This document shows positions 32,879-41,972 of a stretch of 64,000 nt of DNA, one piece after another. A program made the translations under genes and the position numbers. Source of the stretch: Actinomycetes bacterium (GTDB taxonomy: Bacteria; Actinomycetota; Actinomycetes; Propionibacteriales; Propionibacteriaceae). The notes under the pieces were generated by a model. It ran no database searches. It had not been told where the DNA came from and worked only from the letters and a program-made list of their open reading frames with translations. Location: contig JAEXAS010000014.1 in the NCBI GenBank assembly GCA_023458095.1, positions 123,000-186,999 of the forward strand, read 5' to 3'. Within the stretch, counting starts at the first letter, position 1. Every line of letters starts with the position of its first letter.

Positions 32879-34549
32879 TCAGCGAGCCACCTGCTCGCGC
32901 ACCTGTTTGCGCACGACCTTGCCCAGGATCGAGCGCGGGAGCTCCGGCAGCGCGATGATCTGGCGCGGCACCTTGTAGGCGGCGAGTCGCTCCTTGCACC
33001 AGGCGCGCATCGTCGGCTCGTCCAGTTCGGCTCCGGTGCGCAGCATCACGGCGGCGACCACCGACTCACCCCCGGACGCAGCCGGGATGCCGACCACAGC
33101 GGCCTCGATCACATCGGGATGACTCTGCAAGACGGCTTCGACCTCGGAGGGTGACACATTGAAGCCACCGGTGATGATCAACTCCTTGACCCGGTCGACG
33201 ATGGTGGTGAAGCCATCGGCGTCCACGGTCACCACATCGCCGGTGCGCAGCCAGCCACCGGGAAGCAGGGTTTTGGCGGTCTCTTCTGGATTGTTCCAGT
33301 AGCCGCTGAAGACTTGGGGTCCTTTGATCAACAGTTCGCCGCGCGTACCGGGCTCGACCTCGACGGAGGGATCCTCCAGGTCGACGACCTTCATGTAGGT
33401 GCTGGGGAAGGGCACCCCGATGGTGCCCGGACGCCGGGAAGGGTGGAAGGGGTTACCCAAGCACACCGGCGACGCCTCGGTCATACCGTACCCCTCGACC
33501 AGGAGGCCACCGGAGACGCTCTCCCACAGTTCCACCACCGAGTCGGGCAGATTCATCGCCCCCGAGATGCAGTACTTGGCGCTCTTGAGGCTGATGCCGC
33601 GTTCGATGGCCCGCTCGGCAGTGCGCTGATAGATCGGGGGCACCGCACAGTAGACAGTCGGCGGCGTCTTCTTGGCGGCGTCCAGCACCATGTCCACATC
33701 GAAGGCGGGGAAGATCACCAGCCGGGCCTGCTTGAGGATCCCGTAGGTCAGGAAGAGTGTCATACCGAAGGCGTGGAACATCGGCAGGATCGCGTAGAAG
33801 TTCTCCTTGCGGTACTGGGCGCCGTGCATCCAGGCCTCGCCCTGCAGCGCATTGGCATACAAGTTGAGATGGGTCAGCATCGCTCCCTTGGGCAGGCCGG
33901 TGGTGCCCGAGGTGTATTGAATGACGGCCAGATCGTTCACCGTCGGACGGGGGTGGTCGGTGGCCAGGGGGGCGGCGCCGAGCAATCCCTCCCAGGGGGT
34001 GGTGCCGGCAACCTTTGCGGTGAGCTTGCTGCGGGTCTTTTGCAGGCTCGGCAGCGGCAGCCCCAGGGCGAGTCGCTTGACGGTGGGGAAGGCCTTCAGG
34101 AGGTTGACCGAGATGATGGTGGGTACCCGAACGTCGCTGGGCATCTCCTGCAGCTTGGCGACCGCGACATCCCAACAGATCGCCACCTGGGCGGCGTGGT
34201 CCTCAAAGATGTGGCGCAGCTCGCGCTCGGTGTACAGCGGGTTGTGCTCGACGACGATCGCGCCGAGTCGCAGTACCGCGTAGAAGGCGATGACGTGTTG
34301 GGGGCAGTTCGGCAGGACCAGGGCCACCCGGTCGCCAGCTCGAACGCCGAGCCGGCGCAGGCCCTCAGCAGCGCGGGAGATCTGATCCCCCAGGGCGGTG
34401 TAGGTGGTGGTGCGTCCGAAGAAGTCGCAGGCGATGGCGTCTCCGGCCTCGGCCACTGATCGTTCGTACAGTCCTACGAGCGACTGCGTGGGGAGTTCGA
34501 TCTGAGCCGGTACACCCGGCTGGTAGTGCTTGATCCATGGTGCATCCAC
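32879..34549 (-). CDS. fadD: Long-chain fatty acid--CoA ligase
   Basis: This ANL-superfamily enzyme activates fatty acids to acyl-CoA through acyl-AMP. The 556-residue protein has the P-loop YTSGTTGLPKGAML near 211, ILPMFHAFGMT, GYGMTEASPV (A5), the hinge TGDVVTVDADGFTTIVDRVKELI, and the catalytic lysine in ILGKVVRK at the C terminus. The start is GTG 34549 giving MDAPWIKHYQPGVP, as in actinobacterial FadD proteins; a longer frame to 34573 is possible. TAGGGT seven bases upstream indicates a leaderless mRNA. It is convergent with the MFS gene (4-base gap). Confidence 0.94.
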   Translation of the reverse strand: MDAPWIKHYQPGVPAQIELPTQSLVGLYERSVAEAGDAIACDFFGRTTTYTALGDQISRAAEGLRRLGVRAGDRVALVLPNCPQHVIAFYAVLRLGAIVVEHNPLYTERELRHIFEDHAAQVAICWDVAVAKLQEMPSDVRVPTIISVNLLKAFPTVKRLALGLPLPSLQKTRSKLTAKVAGTTPWEGLLGAAPLATDHPRPTVNDLAVIQYTSGTTGLPKGAMLTHLNLYANALQGEAWMHGAQYRKENFYAILPMFHAFGMTLFLTYGILKQARLVIFPAFDVDMVLDAAKKTPPTVYCAVPPIYQRTAERAIERGISLKSAKYCISGAMNLPDSVVELWESVSGGLLVEGYGMTEASPVCLGNPFHPSRRPGTIGVPFPSTYMKVVDLEDPSVEVEPGTRGELLIKGPQVFSGYWNNPEETAKTLLPGGWLRTGDVVTVDADGFTTIVDRVKELIITGGFNVSPSEVEAVLQSHPDVIEAAVVGIPAASGGESVVAAVMLRTGAELDEPTMRAWCKERLAAYKVPRQIIALPELPRSILGKVVRKQVREQVAR

Positions 34550-34562
34550 GCTGAAGACCCTA
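34547..34562 (-). promoter_or_regulatory. Near-leaderless promoter of fadD
   Basis: On the minus strand TAGGGT (34562-34557) is followed by seven bases and GTG 34549. No ribosome site is present. Confidence 0.5.
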
Positions 34563-35015
34563 GCCCGAACCATGCCGGGACGGGTCGTGACGCGACGAAC
34601 AGAGGCTGCGCTGGTGTCCTGACTGGCTGGAGTCGACAGGAGGCGGTTTTACCGGCACTATTAGTCTGCGCGATTTTGGCGTAAATGTAGTGGAGTAACG
34701 TTTTACCAGCCGCCATGGGCATATTGACTGCGGCGATCATTTACCCACGAACCTGTTCTCGGGGACACCGCTGATGCCAGAAATCGGGACATGGGGCGAG
34801 GTCGTTGGGTGGGTCTGGAGAAGCCTGCCGCCGTACGGCCAGGGGTGTTGAGGCGGAACGGGCCACCCCCACCGGTCAATGCTAGGACATTTTATCATTG
34901 TGCTGTGCGGACAAACTATCCCATTTCTGTAACACTCCATTAATCCCTTAGAATGCGCTTTCAGCGTCAAAGAATGACGCGCGGCGCCACGAGCGCCAGC
35001 AATGCAAGGAGGAAC
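34563..35015. promoter_or_regulatory. fadD-hppA divergent intergenic region with hppA promoter
   Basis: This 450-base region holds no convincing gene. An A/T-rich part (34660-34710) with GTAAA...TTTAC arms suggests regulation. TAGAAT at 34949-34954 is a good -10 for hppA, with a weak TTTCTG 19 bases upstream. The resulting leader is about 55 bases and ends with AAGGAGG. Confidence 0.5.
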
Positions 35016-37454
35016 ATGAACCTAGCCGCCACGGGTCTCCCACCCTTGGAGACGCTCGGTGCGACGAGCTGGACGATCATGGTGGTCATCGCCGTCATCG
35101 CGCTGGTAGCACTCGGAATCGCAGGAATTCTGGCCCGCAAGGTGCTCGCCGCCGACGAAGGCACATCGTCGATGCGGGACATCGCCCAGGCCGTACAAGA
35201 GGGGGCCTCGGCGTATCTCGGTCGCCAGTTCCGCACCCTCGGCATCTTCGCCGTCTTGGTCTTCGGTCTGCTGTGGCTGCTGCCGGCGGAGGCGGACAAC
35301 GAGATGGGGATCAAGGTCGGACGCTCGGTCTTCTTCCTCCTCGGCGCTGCCTTCTCGGCGGGGATCGGCTTCCTCGGCATGTGGCTGGCCACCCGGGCCA
35401 ACGTCCGCGTCGCTGCGGCAGCCAACGAGACCGATGGTCGCGCCAAGGGCGCCAAGATCGCGTTCCAGACCGGCGGCGTGGTCGGCATGAGCGTGGTGGG
35501 CCTGGGACTGCTGGGTGCATCGGTCGTGGGGTTGCTGTTCGGCACATCAGCACCCGGCGTCCTGGAGGGCTTCGGCTTCGGCGCCGCTTTGTTGGCGATG
35601 TTCATGCGTGTTGGTGGCGGCATCTTCACCAAGGCCGCTGACGTCGGCGCCGACCTAGTCGGCAAGGTCGAGCAAGGCATCCCCGAGGACGACCCGCGCA
35701 ACGCAGCCACGATCGCCGACAACGTTGGCGACAATGTCGGCGACTGCGCCGGCATGGCTGCCGACCTGTTCGAGTCTTATGCGGTCACCCTGGTGGCCGC
35801 CCTGATTCTGGGCAAGGCGGCCTTCGGCGAACAAGGCCTGGTCTTCCCGCTGTTGATCACCGCCATTGGCGCGTTGGTGGCCGCTTTGGGCATCTTCATC
35901 ACCCGGGTGCGTGGCAATGAGTCCGGCTTGGCCGCCATCAACCGCGGCTTCTACATCTCTGCGCTGGTGGGCGTCGTGCTGGCCGTCATTGCGGCCTTCG
36001 TCTATTTGCCCAGCACCTTCGGTGCGATCCCTGGGATCAATAAGGAACTGGTCAACCACGCCGCTGGTCTGCCGATCCTGTCCAACCCGCAGATGGTCGC
36101 CTCCTTGGCCGTCCTGATCGGTGTGGTGTTGGCTGGCGTGATCCTATGGCTGACCGGCTACTTCACCGGCACCACCTCCAAGCCCACGCTGCACGTGGCG
36201 CGCACCACGCTCACCGGTGCGGCGACCGTGGTGCTGTCCGGCATCGGCGTCGGCTTCGAGTCCGCGGTGTACACCGCCGGCATCATCGCGGCCGCCATCT
36301 GTGGCCTGTTCCTGCTGGCCAATGGCTCGGTGGCCCTGGCCCTGTTCCTGGTGGCGCTGGCCGGCTGTGGCCTGCTGACCACGGTGGGCGTGATCGTGGC
36401 CATGGACACCTTCGGTCCGGTTTCGGACAACGCTCAGGGCATCGCCGAGATGAGCGGTGACATCAGTGAAGAAGGCGCCCAGATCCTCACTGACCTGGAC
36501 GCCGTGGGCAACACCACCAAGGCCATCACCAAGGGCATCGCGATCGCCACGGCAGTGCTGGCAGCCACCGCGCTGTTCGGCTCCTACGCCGATGCGGTCA
36601 CCACGGCGATGTCGAAGATCACCAACACCCAGATGCCTGATGTGGTCGCGGCCATGATGGAGTACAACATCATCTCTCCGGTGACTCTGGTGGGTGTGAT
36701 TCTCGGTGGGGCCACGGTGTTCCTCTTCTCCGGTCTGGCCATCGACGCGGTCACCCGTGCTGCCGGTGCGATCGTGTTCGAAGTGCGTCGCCAGTTCCGC
36801 GAGTTCCCCGGCATCATGACCGGCGAGACTCGTCCCGAGTACGGCAAGGTCGTCGACATCTGCACCCGCGATTCGCTGCGGGAATTGGCCACGCCGGGTC
36901 TGCTGGCGGCGTTCGCGCCGATCGCGGTGGGCTTTGGTCTGGGCGTCGGCCCGTTGGCTGGCTTCTTGGCCGGTGCCATTGCCACCGGCGTGCTGATGGC
37001 AGTGTTCCTGGCCAACTCCGGTGGCACCTGGGACAACGCGAAGAAGATCATCGAAGACGGCAACCACGGTGGCAAGAACAGCCCCGCTCACGAGGCCGCC
37101 ATCATCGGCGACACCGTCGGCGATCCGTTCAAGGACACCGCTGGCCCGGCCATCAACCCGCTGATCAAGGTCATGAACCTGGTTGCGCTGTTGATCGCCC
37201 CGGCCGTGGTCGCTCTCTCGGTCGGCCCCGGTGCGAACCACCTGGCTCGCATCCTGATCGCCATGCTGGCAGCGCTCATCGCTTTCGGCGCCGTGATCAT
37301 CTCCCGGTTCCGGGCCGCGCGGGTGGACCGCACGGGCACCCTGGAGCCGGAGGCCTACGAGCTGATGATTCATGCCGGAGAGGTGATCGAGGAGGCCGGA
37401 AAGGTCACCAAGGACGCCGCCGAGGCCGCCGCCAGCCCGACCAGCCAGTCCTGA
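35016..37454 (+). CDS. hppA: K+-independent membrane-bound proton-pumping pyrophosphatase
   Basis: This protein hydrolyses pyrophosphate in the cytosol and pumps protons out, saving energy from biosynthesis. The 812-residue protein has about 16 membrane segments. The active site shows DVGADLVGKVE, the DDPRNAATIADNVGDNVGDCAGMAADLFE acidic block, and DTVGDPFKDTAGPA. GNTTKAITKG has Lys and Thr at the positions that mark K+-independent proton-pumping enzymes. The ATG at 35016 has a perfect AAGGAGG seven bases upstream. It is followed by a strong terminator, so it is monocistronic. A poly-charged C terminus (EEAGKVTKDAAEAAA) extends past the family core. Confidence 0.96.
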   Translation: MNLAATGLPPLETLGATSWTIMVVIAVIALVALGIAGILARKVLAADEGTSSMRDIAQAVQEGASAYLGRQFRTLGIFAVLVFGLLWLLPAEADNEMGIKVGRSVFFLLGAAFSAGIGFLGMWLATRANVRVAAAANETDGRAKGAKIAFQTGGVVGMSVVGLGLLGASVVGLLFGTSAPGVLEGFGFGAALLAMFMRVGGGIFTKAADVGADLVGKVEQGIPEDDPRNAATIADNVGDNVGDCAGMAADLFESYAVTLVAALILGKAAFGEQGLVFPLLITAIGALVAALGIFITRVRGNESGLAAINRGFYISALVGVVLAVIAAFVYLPSTFGAIPGINKELVNHAAGLPILSNPQMVASLAVLIGVVLAGVILWLTGYFTGTTSKPTLHVARTTLTGAATVVLSGIGVGFESAVYTAGIIAAAICGLFLLANGSVALALFLVALAGCGLLTTVGVIVAMDTFGPVSDNAQGIAEMSGDISEEGAQILTDLDAVGNTTKAITKGIAIATAVLAATALFGSYADAVTTAMSKITNTQMPDVVAAMMEYNIISPVTLVGVILGGATVFLFSGLAIDAVTRAAGAIVFEVRRQFREFPGIMTGETRPEYGKVVDICTRDSLRELATPGLLAAFAPIAVGFGLGVGPLAGFLAGAIATGVLMAVFLANSGGTWDNAKKIIEDGNHGGKNSPAHEAAIIGDTVGDPFKDTAGPAINPLIKVMNLVALLIAPAVVALSVGPGANHLARILIAMLAALIAFGAVIISRFRAARVDRTGTLEPEAYELMIHAGEVIEEAGKVTKDAAEAAASPTSQS

Positions 37455-37467
37455 CCCAGCACGACCT

Positions 37468-37510
37468 TCGGGGGCCGGTTCCTGCGGGAGCCGGCCCCCG
37501 AGGCATTTTC
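37468..37510 (+). terminator. Rho-independent terminator of hppA
   Basis: A stem of about 15 bp starts with TCGGGGGCCGG (37468-37478), closes on the tetraloop TGCG and ends at 37501, followed by GGCATTTTCC. It begins 14 bases after the hppA stop. Confidence 0.88.
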
Positions 37511-37543
37511 CACGAGCAATGAGTGACCGTCAGCGTGCCTGGC

Positions 37544-37571
37544 TAGCATGAAGGCGAAGGGAGGGCGAATG
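37544..37571 (+). promoter_or_regulatory. Promoter and ribosome site of tag
   Basis: TAGCAT at 37544-37549 is a candidate -10. AGGGAGG at 37558-37564 lies four bases before ATG 37569. An in-frame ATG at 37548 overlaps the -10 and is not a likely start. Confidence 0.5.
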
Positions 37572-38144
37572 GGCGAGCGCTGCGGCTGGTGTGGCACAGA
37601 TCCGCTCTATGTGGCCTACCACGATGAGGAGTGGGGCATGCCGGAGCGTGATTCCCGAGCCTTGTTCGAGAAGCTGTGCCTGGACGGCTTTCAGGCTGGC
37701 CTGGCCTGGATCACCATCCTGCGCAAGCGGGAGGCTTTTCGGGAAGCCTTCGCCGGGTTCGACCCCGACATCATCGCCGAATGGTCACAGCCCCAGGTCT
37801 CCGAGTTGGTGACGAATGCCGGCATTGTGCGCCATCGCGGCAAGATCGAGGCGACGATCGGCAACGCCCGAGCCTGGCAGGCCATCGAGGCCGAGTATTC
37901 CGGTGGGTTCACCGAGTTCATCTGGAGCGCCGTCCAGGGGGTGCCGGTTCAGCGTGGACTCACCGACCTGAGTCAGGCTCCGGTCACCGATCCAGCCACC
38001 GACCAACTATCCAAACGACTCAAGGCGGCCGGGTTCCGGTTCTGCGGTCCGACGATCGTGTACGCCTTTGCCCAGGCCGTGGGCATGTTCAATGATCATC
38101 TGGTGAGCTGCCCGGCTTATCAGCGTTGCCTTTCGGCGGCTTGA
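37569..38144 (+). CDS. tag: DNA-3-methyladenine glycosylase I
   Basis: This base-excision enzyme removes 3-methyladenine from alkylated DNA. The 191-residue protein has the zinc ligands Cys5 and His18 at the N terminus (ERCGWCG, VAYHDEEWG) and the C-terminal pair in FNDHLVSCPAYQRC. Catalytic-region residues are in LFEKLCLDGFQAGLAWITIL and the GFRFCGPTIVYAFAQAVGM helix. Its 3' end overlaps the convergent membrane-protein gene by 56 bases, which includes the zinc-ligand codons. Confidence 0.95.
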   Translation: MGERCGWCGTDPLYVAYHDEEWGMPERDSRALFEKLCLDGFQAGLAWITILRKREAFREAFAGFDPDIIAEWSQPQVSELVTNAGIVRHRGKIEATIGNARAWQAIEAEYSGGFTEFIWSAVQGVPVQRGLTDLSQAPVTDPATDQLSKRLKAAGFRFCGPTIVYAFAQAVGMFNDHLVSCPAYQRCLSAA

Positions 38145-39876
38145 CCGTGGTCGGACGACTCTGCAGCCGCCAAAGGATCATTCCGGCGGCAAGGATCACC
38201 AGTCCAAGGACGCCTAGCGCCAGGCCAGCCCAGGTGGCCGGACTTAGGCTGTAGCGAAGCTGAACCGTTCCGCTGGCGCCAGCCGGGAGGGTGACGGTCG
38301 CCATCCCGTAGGTGCTGGAGGGATGCACCGACAGCGGTTGAGAGCCGATCGGGCCGTCGAGTTCGGCGGTGAAACCCGGGTAGTACAACGCGCCGAACTC
38401 CAGTTCGGCACCAGAGGCCGTTTCGACGGTGATGACCTGGTGAGATCCGGTGCGGGCGAAATCGGAGACCGTGGCCTTCCCACTCGCGACGCGCGGCTGG
38501 TTTCCGCGTGCGATGACCTTTTCGTAGACGCGGTTCGGATCGTTCAACTGTCGGGGCAGATACTCTCCGGAGGCGGCAGCCCGAGCGCCGGTCGGGAAAC
38601 CATTGGTCAGACTTGCCGGATCCAGCGGCGGCTTGACGATGGCGTGCAACCAGGCCGGTGCGCAGGCCAGGAAGGTCACCGCAGCGATCACCGAGGTGGC
38701 CACCGCGAGGCGGCGTCGACTGCCCCGCGCGATGGCGCGGGCCGCAGTCGCGAAGCCGATTCCGGCCACAGCGCTCCAGGTGACGGCGACGATGAGCATC
38801 AGCCGGAAGGGGAACTGGATGGTCCAGATCGCGCGAGGCAGCACCTGCCAGGGGGTGAGGGAGCTGGCCATGATTGTGGCCACCAGTCCGATCACGGTGA
38901 ACTGGACGACCAGCCGCCGGGTGCGGCCCAGGCGTCGACTCAGCAGCAGGGCGGTGACGACTCCGATCAGCGCCACCAGGCCCACCTCGGCGCGAACGTG
39001 CCCGTCCACGGAGAGCGGGAGCCCGAACAGCAGCTGAGTGATCGAGATGGTCCGCTTGGGGGCTTGGTTGGGGTATTTGGTGCTGAACAAGGAGTTCGGG
39101 TCAAAGACGTTGTAGAGGCCGGTTCGTGCCGCTTCCCCCAGGGGCAGGACGAAGACCGCACTGAGACTGACCGCAAGCGCGACCGCCACACCGATCCCCA
39201 ACCAGAATCGTGGCGAGCCCAACGCGCGCGGGTTGAAGGCCACCAGCAGCACGCAGACCGCGGCGGCGAGCGTGGCGCTTAGTTGGTGGCTGAGCACCAA
39301 TCCGGCGGCGGAGACGCCGAGCAGGCTGGCCGGCACCCACCATTCCTGGAACCGGTTTCCGGTTTCGTTGAGCAACCGCCACAGCCCCAACAGCACGAGC
39401 GGAAAGAAGACGAACGCCAGGACTTCGCCCTGCGCCTGCCGAAGCCAGATGTCGGTCAAAAAGTAGGGATGAGCCACATAGCAGGCCGCCGCGAGGAAGC
39501 CGGCCAGGGCGGAGGAACTCACGTGGTGAACCAGGGCATACATGGCCAATCCAGCGCCCACAATGCTCACCACCAGCAAGATGTTCGTCGCCACGGCCCA
39601 GTTGTGGACCACCAGATACGCCGCGGACGTGATCCACGCACTTAGCGGCGAGTAGAAGACGTCGGTGCCGAGCCCGAATCCACCGAAAGCTTGCGGATCG
39701 ACCTGAGCCACGAGCTGGCCGTCGGCCCAAGCATTGACGGTTCCAAAGGAGCGAAATAGGTGGAAGGGCAGGTCCTGCCCGTGGGCAACCGTGGCTCGCA
39801 GAGCCGGCGCGGCGACCAGAATCGAAAACGCGGCTGTCGCTGCCGCGGCCACCCAAGGGGCGATTTTCTTCGTCAA
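38089..39876 (-). CDS. Polytopic membrane protein, YfhO/glycosyltransferase-like
   Basis: This 595-residue protein has about 12 membrane segments in its first 400 residues, with conserved features of GT-C-like proteins: HGQDLPFHLFRSFGTVNAW and the FYSPLSAWITSAAY loop just after the first helix, and PYFLTDIWLRQAQGEVLAF. The C-terminal part is an outer beta domain (LYYPGFTAELDG as in YfhO family proteins) followed by one helix and a charged tail. It may transfer a lipid-linked sugar at the outer membrane face (inference). The start is TTG 39876, not well supported by a ribosome site. The last 56 bases lie antisense in tag. Confidence 0.7.
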   Translation of the reverse strand: MTKKIAPWVAAAATAAFSILVAAPALRATVAHGQDLPFHLFRSFGTVNAWADGQLVAQVDPQAFGGFGLGTDVFYSPLSAWITSAAYLVVHNWAVATNILLVVSIVGAGLAMYALVHHVSSSALAGFLAAACYVAHPYFLTDIWLRQAQGEVLAFVFFPLVLLGLWRLLNETGNRFQEWWVPASLLGVSAAGLVLSHQLSATLAAAVCVLLVAFNPRALGSPRFWLGIGVAVALAVSLSAVFVLPLGEAARTGLYNVFDPNSLFSTKYPNQAPKRTISITQLLFGLPLSVDGHVRAEVGLVALIGVVTALLLSRRLGRTRRLVVQFTVIGLVATIMASSLTPWQVLPRAIWTIQFPFRLMLIVAVTWSAVAGIGFATAARAIARGSRRRLAVATSVIAAVTFLACAPAWLHAIVKPPLDPASLTNGFPTGARAAASGEYLPRQLNDPNRVYEKVIARGNQPRVASGKATVSDFARTGSHQVITVETASGAELEFGALYYPGFTAELDGPIGSQPLSVHPSSTYGMATVTLPAGASGTVQLRYSLSPATWAGLALGVLGLVILAAGMILWRLQSRPTTVKPPKGNADKPGSSPDDH

Positions 39877-40056
39877 TAGACCGATCCGTCTCCATGGGGT
39901 GGGTGGGCTGTGGTGGGTGGGCTGTCAACCATCTAACTCCCTCGCTCAAGAGGCCTGGGAAAGGGGCCGGATTGCTCCGTGAAAGCGGTACGGCCGGGCG
40001 GGTGCCGAGGCTTCCGGTGGCCGTCCCTGCTGGCCGGGCCGAAGCCTCGGCGGGGA

Positions 40057-40071
40057 TAGCATGATCCGGTG
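40057..40071 (+). promoter_or_regulatory. Leaderless promoter -10 upstream of the mini-ORF
   Basis: TAGCAT at 40057-40062 is followed by six bases (GATCCG) and GTG at 40069. The GTG is not in frame with the EamA gene but opens a 19-codon frame that ends on its ATG. Confidence 0.6.
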
Positions 40072-40128
40072 ATCAGGGCTCGGCGGTGCGGGGGTGAAGT
40101 GACTGCCCGGCGTCGCTGCGCGGCATGA
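40069..40128 (+). CDS. Leaderless 19-residue leader peptide (uORF) coupled to the EamA gene
   Basis: From GTG 40069, exactly six bases after TAGCAT, a frame encodes MIRARRCGGEVTARRRCAA and ends in TGA at 40126-40128. That stop overlaps the ATG of the EamA gene as ATGA. The EamA ATG itself has no ribosome site, so it probably depends on translation of this frame. The peptide is Arg-rich with two cysteines, close to the GGE and AA segments. It resembles the leaderless cysteine-containing regulatory peptides known from mycobacteria, though the link to cysteine supply is inference. Confidence 0.55.
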   Translation: MIRARRCGGEVTARRRCAA

Positions 40129-40994
40129 AGCGGCCGCGCTGGCTGAGCCCGGTTTGGTTGGTGATCGGCGCCATCGTCTCGGTACAGGTGGGTGCCGCCT
40201 TCGCCAAGTCCTTGTTTGAATTGGCTCCGCCCACCGCCATCGCCTGGTTGCGTATGGCCGTGGCGGCGGTGGTGCTGATGCTGGTGGCGCGTCCGCGCCT
40301 GACCGGACGCGGCTGGGCCGAGTGGCGGGTGGTCATCGGCTACGGCATCGCTCTGGCCACGATGAACTGGGCCATCTATATGTCCTTCGCCAGAATTCCG
40401 TTGGGATTGGCAGTCACCATCGAGTTTCTAGGACCGCTGGCGCTGGCCTTGGTGGGCTCTCGCCGCGCGCTCGACCTGGTTTGGGTCGCACTTGCCGGAA
40501 TCGGCGTGGCCCTGCTCGGCGTGTTTCCGGTCACCGTGGACTGGATCGGTGTCGGCTTCGCCCTTCTAGCCGGCGCGGGCTGGGCGGCCTACATTCTGCT
40601 GGGACGACGCACGGGAGTGTCCTGGTCCGGGGTCACCGGGGTCAGCATGGGTGCGGTGGTCGGCGCCACGGTGTTCCTGATCCCGGGAATCGTCACCGGT
40701 GGCAGTGCCCTGCTGCAGCCGAAGGTGCTGCTGTTGGGGGCCGCGGTGGCGATCATGAGTTCGGTGATCCCCTATGGGCTGGAGATGGTGGCATTGCGCA
40801 GCATCTCGCCAGGGGTCTTCGGCATTCTGATGAGCCTGGAACCGGCGGCGGCCGCCTTGGCCGCCTTGGTGATCCTTGGTGAGCAGCTCGGCTGGGTAGA
40901 AATCGTCGCTATGACGTGTGTGATCGTCGCCTCAGCCGGGGCCACCCGGACGCTGGGACGGCAGTCCCCACCTGAGGACCTGCTGCCTGGATAG
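40125..40994 (+). CDS. EamA/RhtA family transporter
   Basis: This 289-residue inner-membrane protein has ten predicted segments in two EamA repeats. The first repeat holds IVSVQVGAAFAKSLFELAPPTAIAWLRMAVAA and the second begins GAGWAAYILLGRRTG, with ISPGVFGILMSLEPAAAALAALVILGEQL, a hallmark of the RhtA/YdcZ-like amino acid exporters. It probably exports amino acids such as threonine, homoserine or cysteine. The ATG at 40125 lacks a ribosome site and overlaps the stop of an upstream leaderless mini-ORF, implying translational coupling. Confidence 0.88.
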   Translation: MKRPRWLSPVWLVIGAIVSVQVGAAFAKSLFELAPPTAIAWLRMAVAAVVLMLVARPRLTGRGWAEWRVVIGYGIALATMNWAIYMSFARIPLGLAVTIEFLGPLALALVGSRRALDLVWVALAGIGVALLGVFPVTVDWIGVGFALLAGAGWAAYILLGRRTGVSWSGVTGVSMGAVVGATVFLIPGIVTGGSALLQPKVLLLGAAVAIMSSVIPYGLEMVALRSISPGVFGILMSLEPAAAALAALVILGEQLGWVEIVAMTCVIVASAGATRTLGRQSPPEDLLPG

Positions 40995-41034
40995 TGCGAC
41001 TGGTGCAGTCCATGCGTCCGCACCGGGTCTGGCT

Positions 41035-41916
41035 TCACTCCAGGCCTGCTGTCCCCAGATCGGCCGGGCTGCGGACGCCGGCCTCGGTGAGGGCGGCCAG
41101 GCCGTGCCGCAGCAGCCATCGCTGCACCGCCCAATGCTGGTTTGCACGAGTGTCGCCGGTGATGCGAATGGTCATCGACATCGGCGAGACGGCGGTTACA
41201 CCCACGACAGTGGGGGTGTTGATCAGCATCGCCTGCATGTCGGGATCCTCCGCCGCGGCGGTGGCCACCTTCTCCAGAATGGCAATGGCGCGATCCGGGT
41301 CTTCGCCGTAGGCGACCGGGATATCGACGATGGCGGTCGACCATCCTTGGCTTTGGTTGCCCAGCCGCAGGATCTCGCCGTTGCGCACGTACCAGATCGT
41401 CCCGGACGCATCGCGCAGCCGGGTGACCCGCAGTCCGAAGTCTTCCACGGTGCCGACAGCGGTGCCGGTATCGATCACATCACCGACCCCGTATTGATCC
41501 TCCAGCAGCATGAACATGCCCGAGAGGAAGTCCTTCACCAGGCTTTGGGCGCCAAAGGCGAAAGCGATGCCGCCCACTCCGGCGGAGGTGAGCAGCGGGG
41601 CCAGCGGCACGCCGAAGATGGCCAAGATGGTCACCAGCGCGATGACGGTCAAGGTAACGGTGATGACACTGGAACTGACCGAACCGATGGTGGCGGTGCG
41701 CTGTTCGTAGCGTTCGTCGTTGACCATCGCCACGGATTCCCAGATCATGTCGGCGCGGCTGGGCCCGTTCTCGCGGCGCTTCCGGGCACGCTCCAAAGCG
41801 TGTTTGGTGACGCGCCGGACCACGCGGATCAACAGGAAGCGGCTCACCACGGTGACCACGACCACCAGCAGGACCGATACCAGGTCACCGATGCTCAACC
41901 AGTCGGGCAGATTCAT
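41035..41916 (-). CDS. MscS family mechanosensitive channel
   Basis: This 293-residue protein has two or three membrane helices and a conserved pore helix TSAGVGGIAFAFGAQSLVKDFLSGMFMLLEDQYGVGDVID, followed by the beta domain TVEDFGLRVTRLRDASGTIWYVRNGEI. It releases solutes on osmotic downshock (family role). An unusual feature is the loss of a long C-terminal domain; it is a small-type channel. On the minus strand CAAAAT lies six bases before ATG 41916, a one-base variant of the leaderless pattern. Confidence 0.92.
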   Translation of the reverse strand: MNLPDWLSIGDLVSVLLVVVVTVVSRFLLIRVVRRVTKHALERARKRRENGPSRADMIWESVAMVNDERYEQRTATIGSVSSSVITVTLTVIALVTILAIFGVPLAPLLTSAGVGGIAFAFGAQSLVKDFLSGMFMLLEDQYGVGDVIDTGTAVGTVEDFGLRVTRLRDASGTIWYVRNGEILRLGNQSQGWSTAIVDIPVAYGEDPDRAIAILEKVATAAAEDPDMQAMLINTPTVVGVTAVSPMSMTIRITGDTRANQHWAVQRWLLRHGLAALTEAGVRSPADLGTAGLE

Positions 41917-41972
41917 GCCCCCATTTTGTCCGATCCGGAATGCTCAAGGGGGATCGGCGCGTTTCAGCAGGC

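Noticed and set aside
34474..34740. Minus-strand 88-codon frame upstream of fadD
   Set aside because: Overlaps the fadD start in another frame, no ribosome site and no recognisable features.
36144..37373. Minus-strand open frame of 409 codons
   Set aside because: Antisense to hppA, no motif and no ribosome site.
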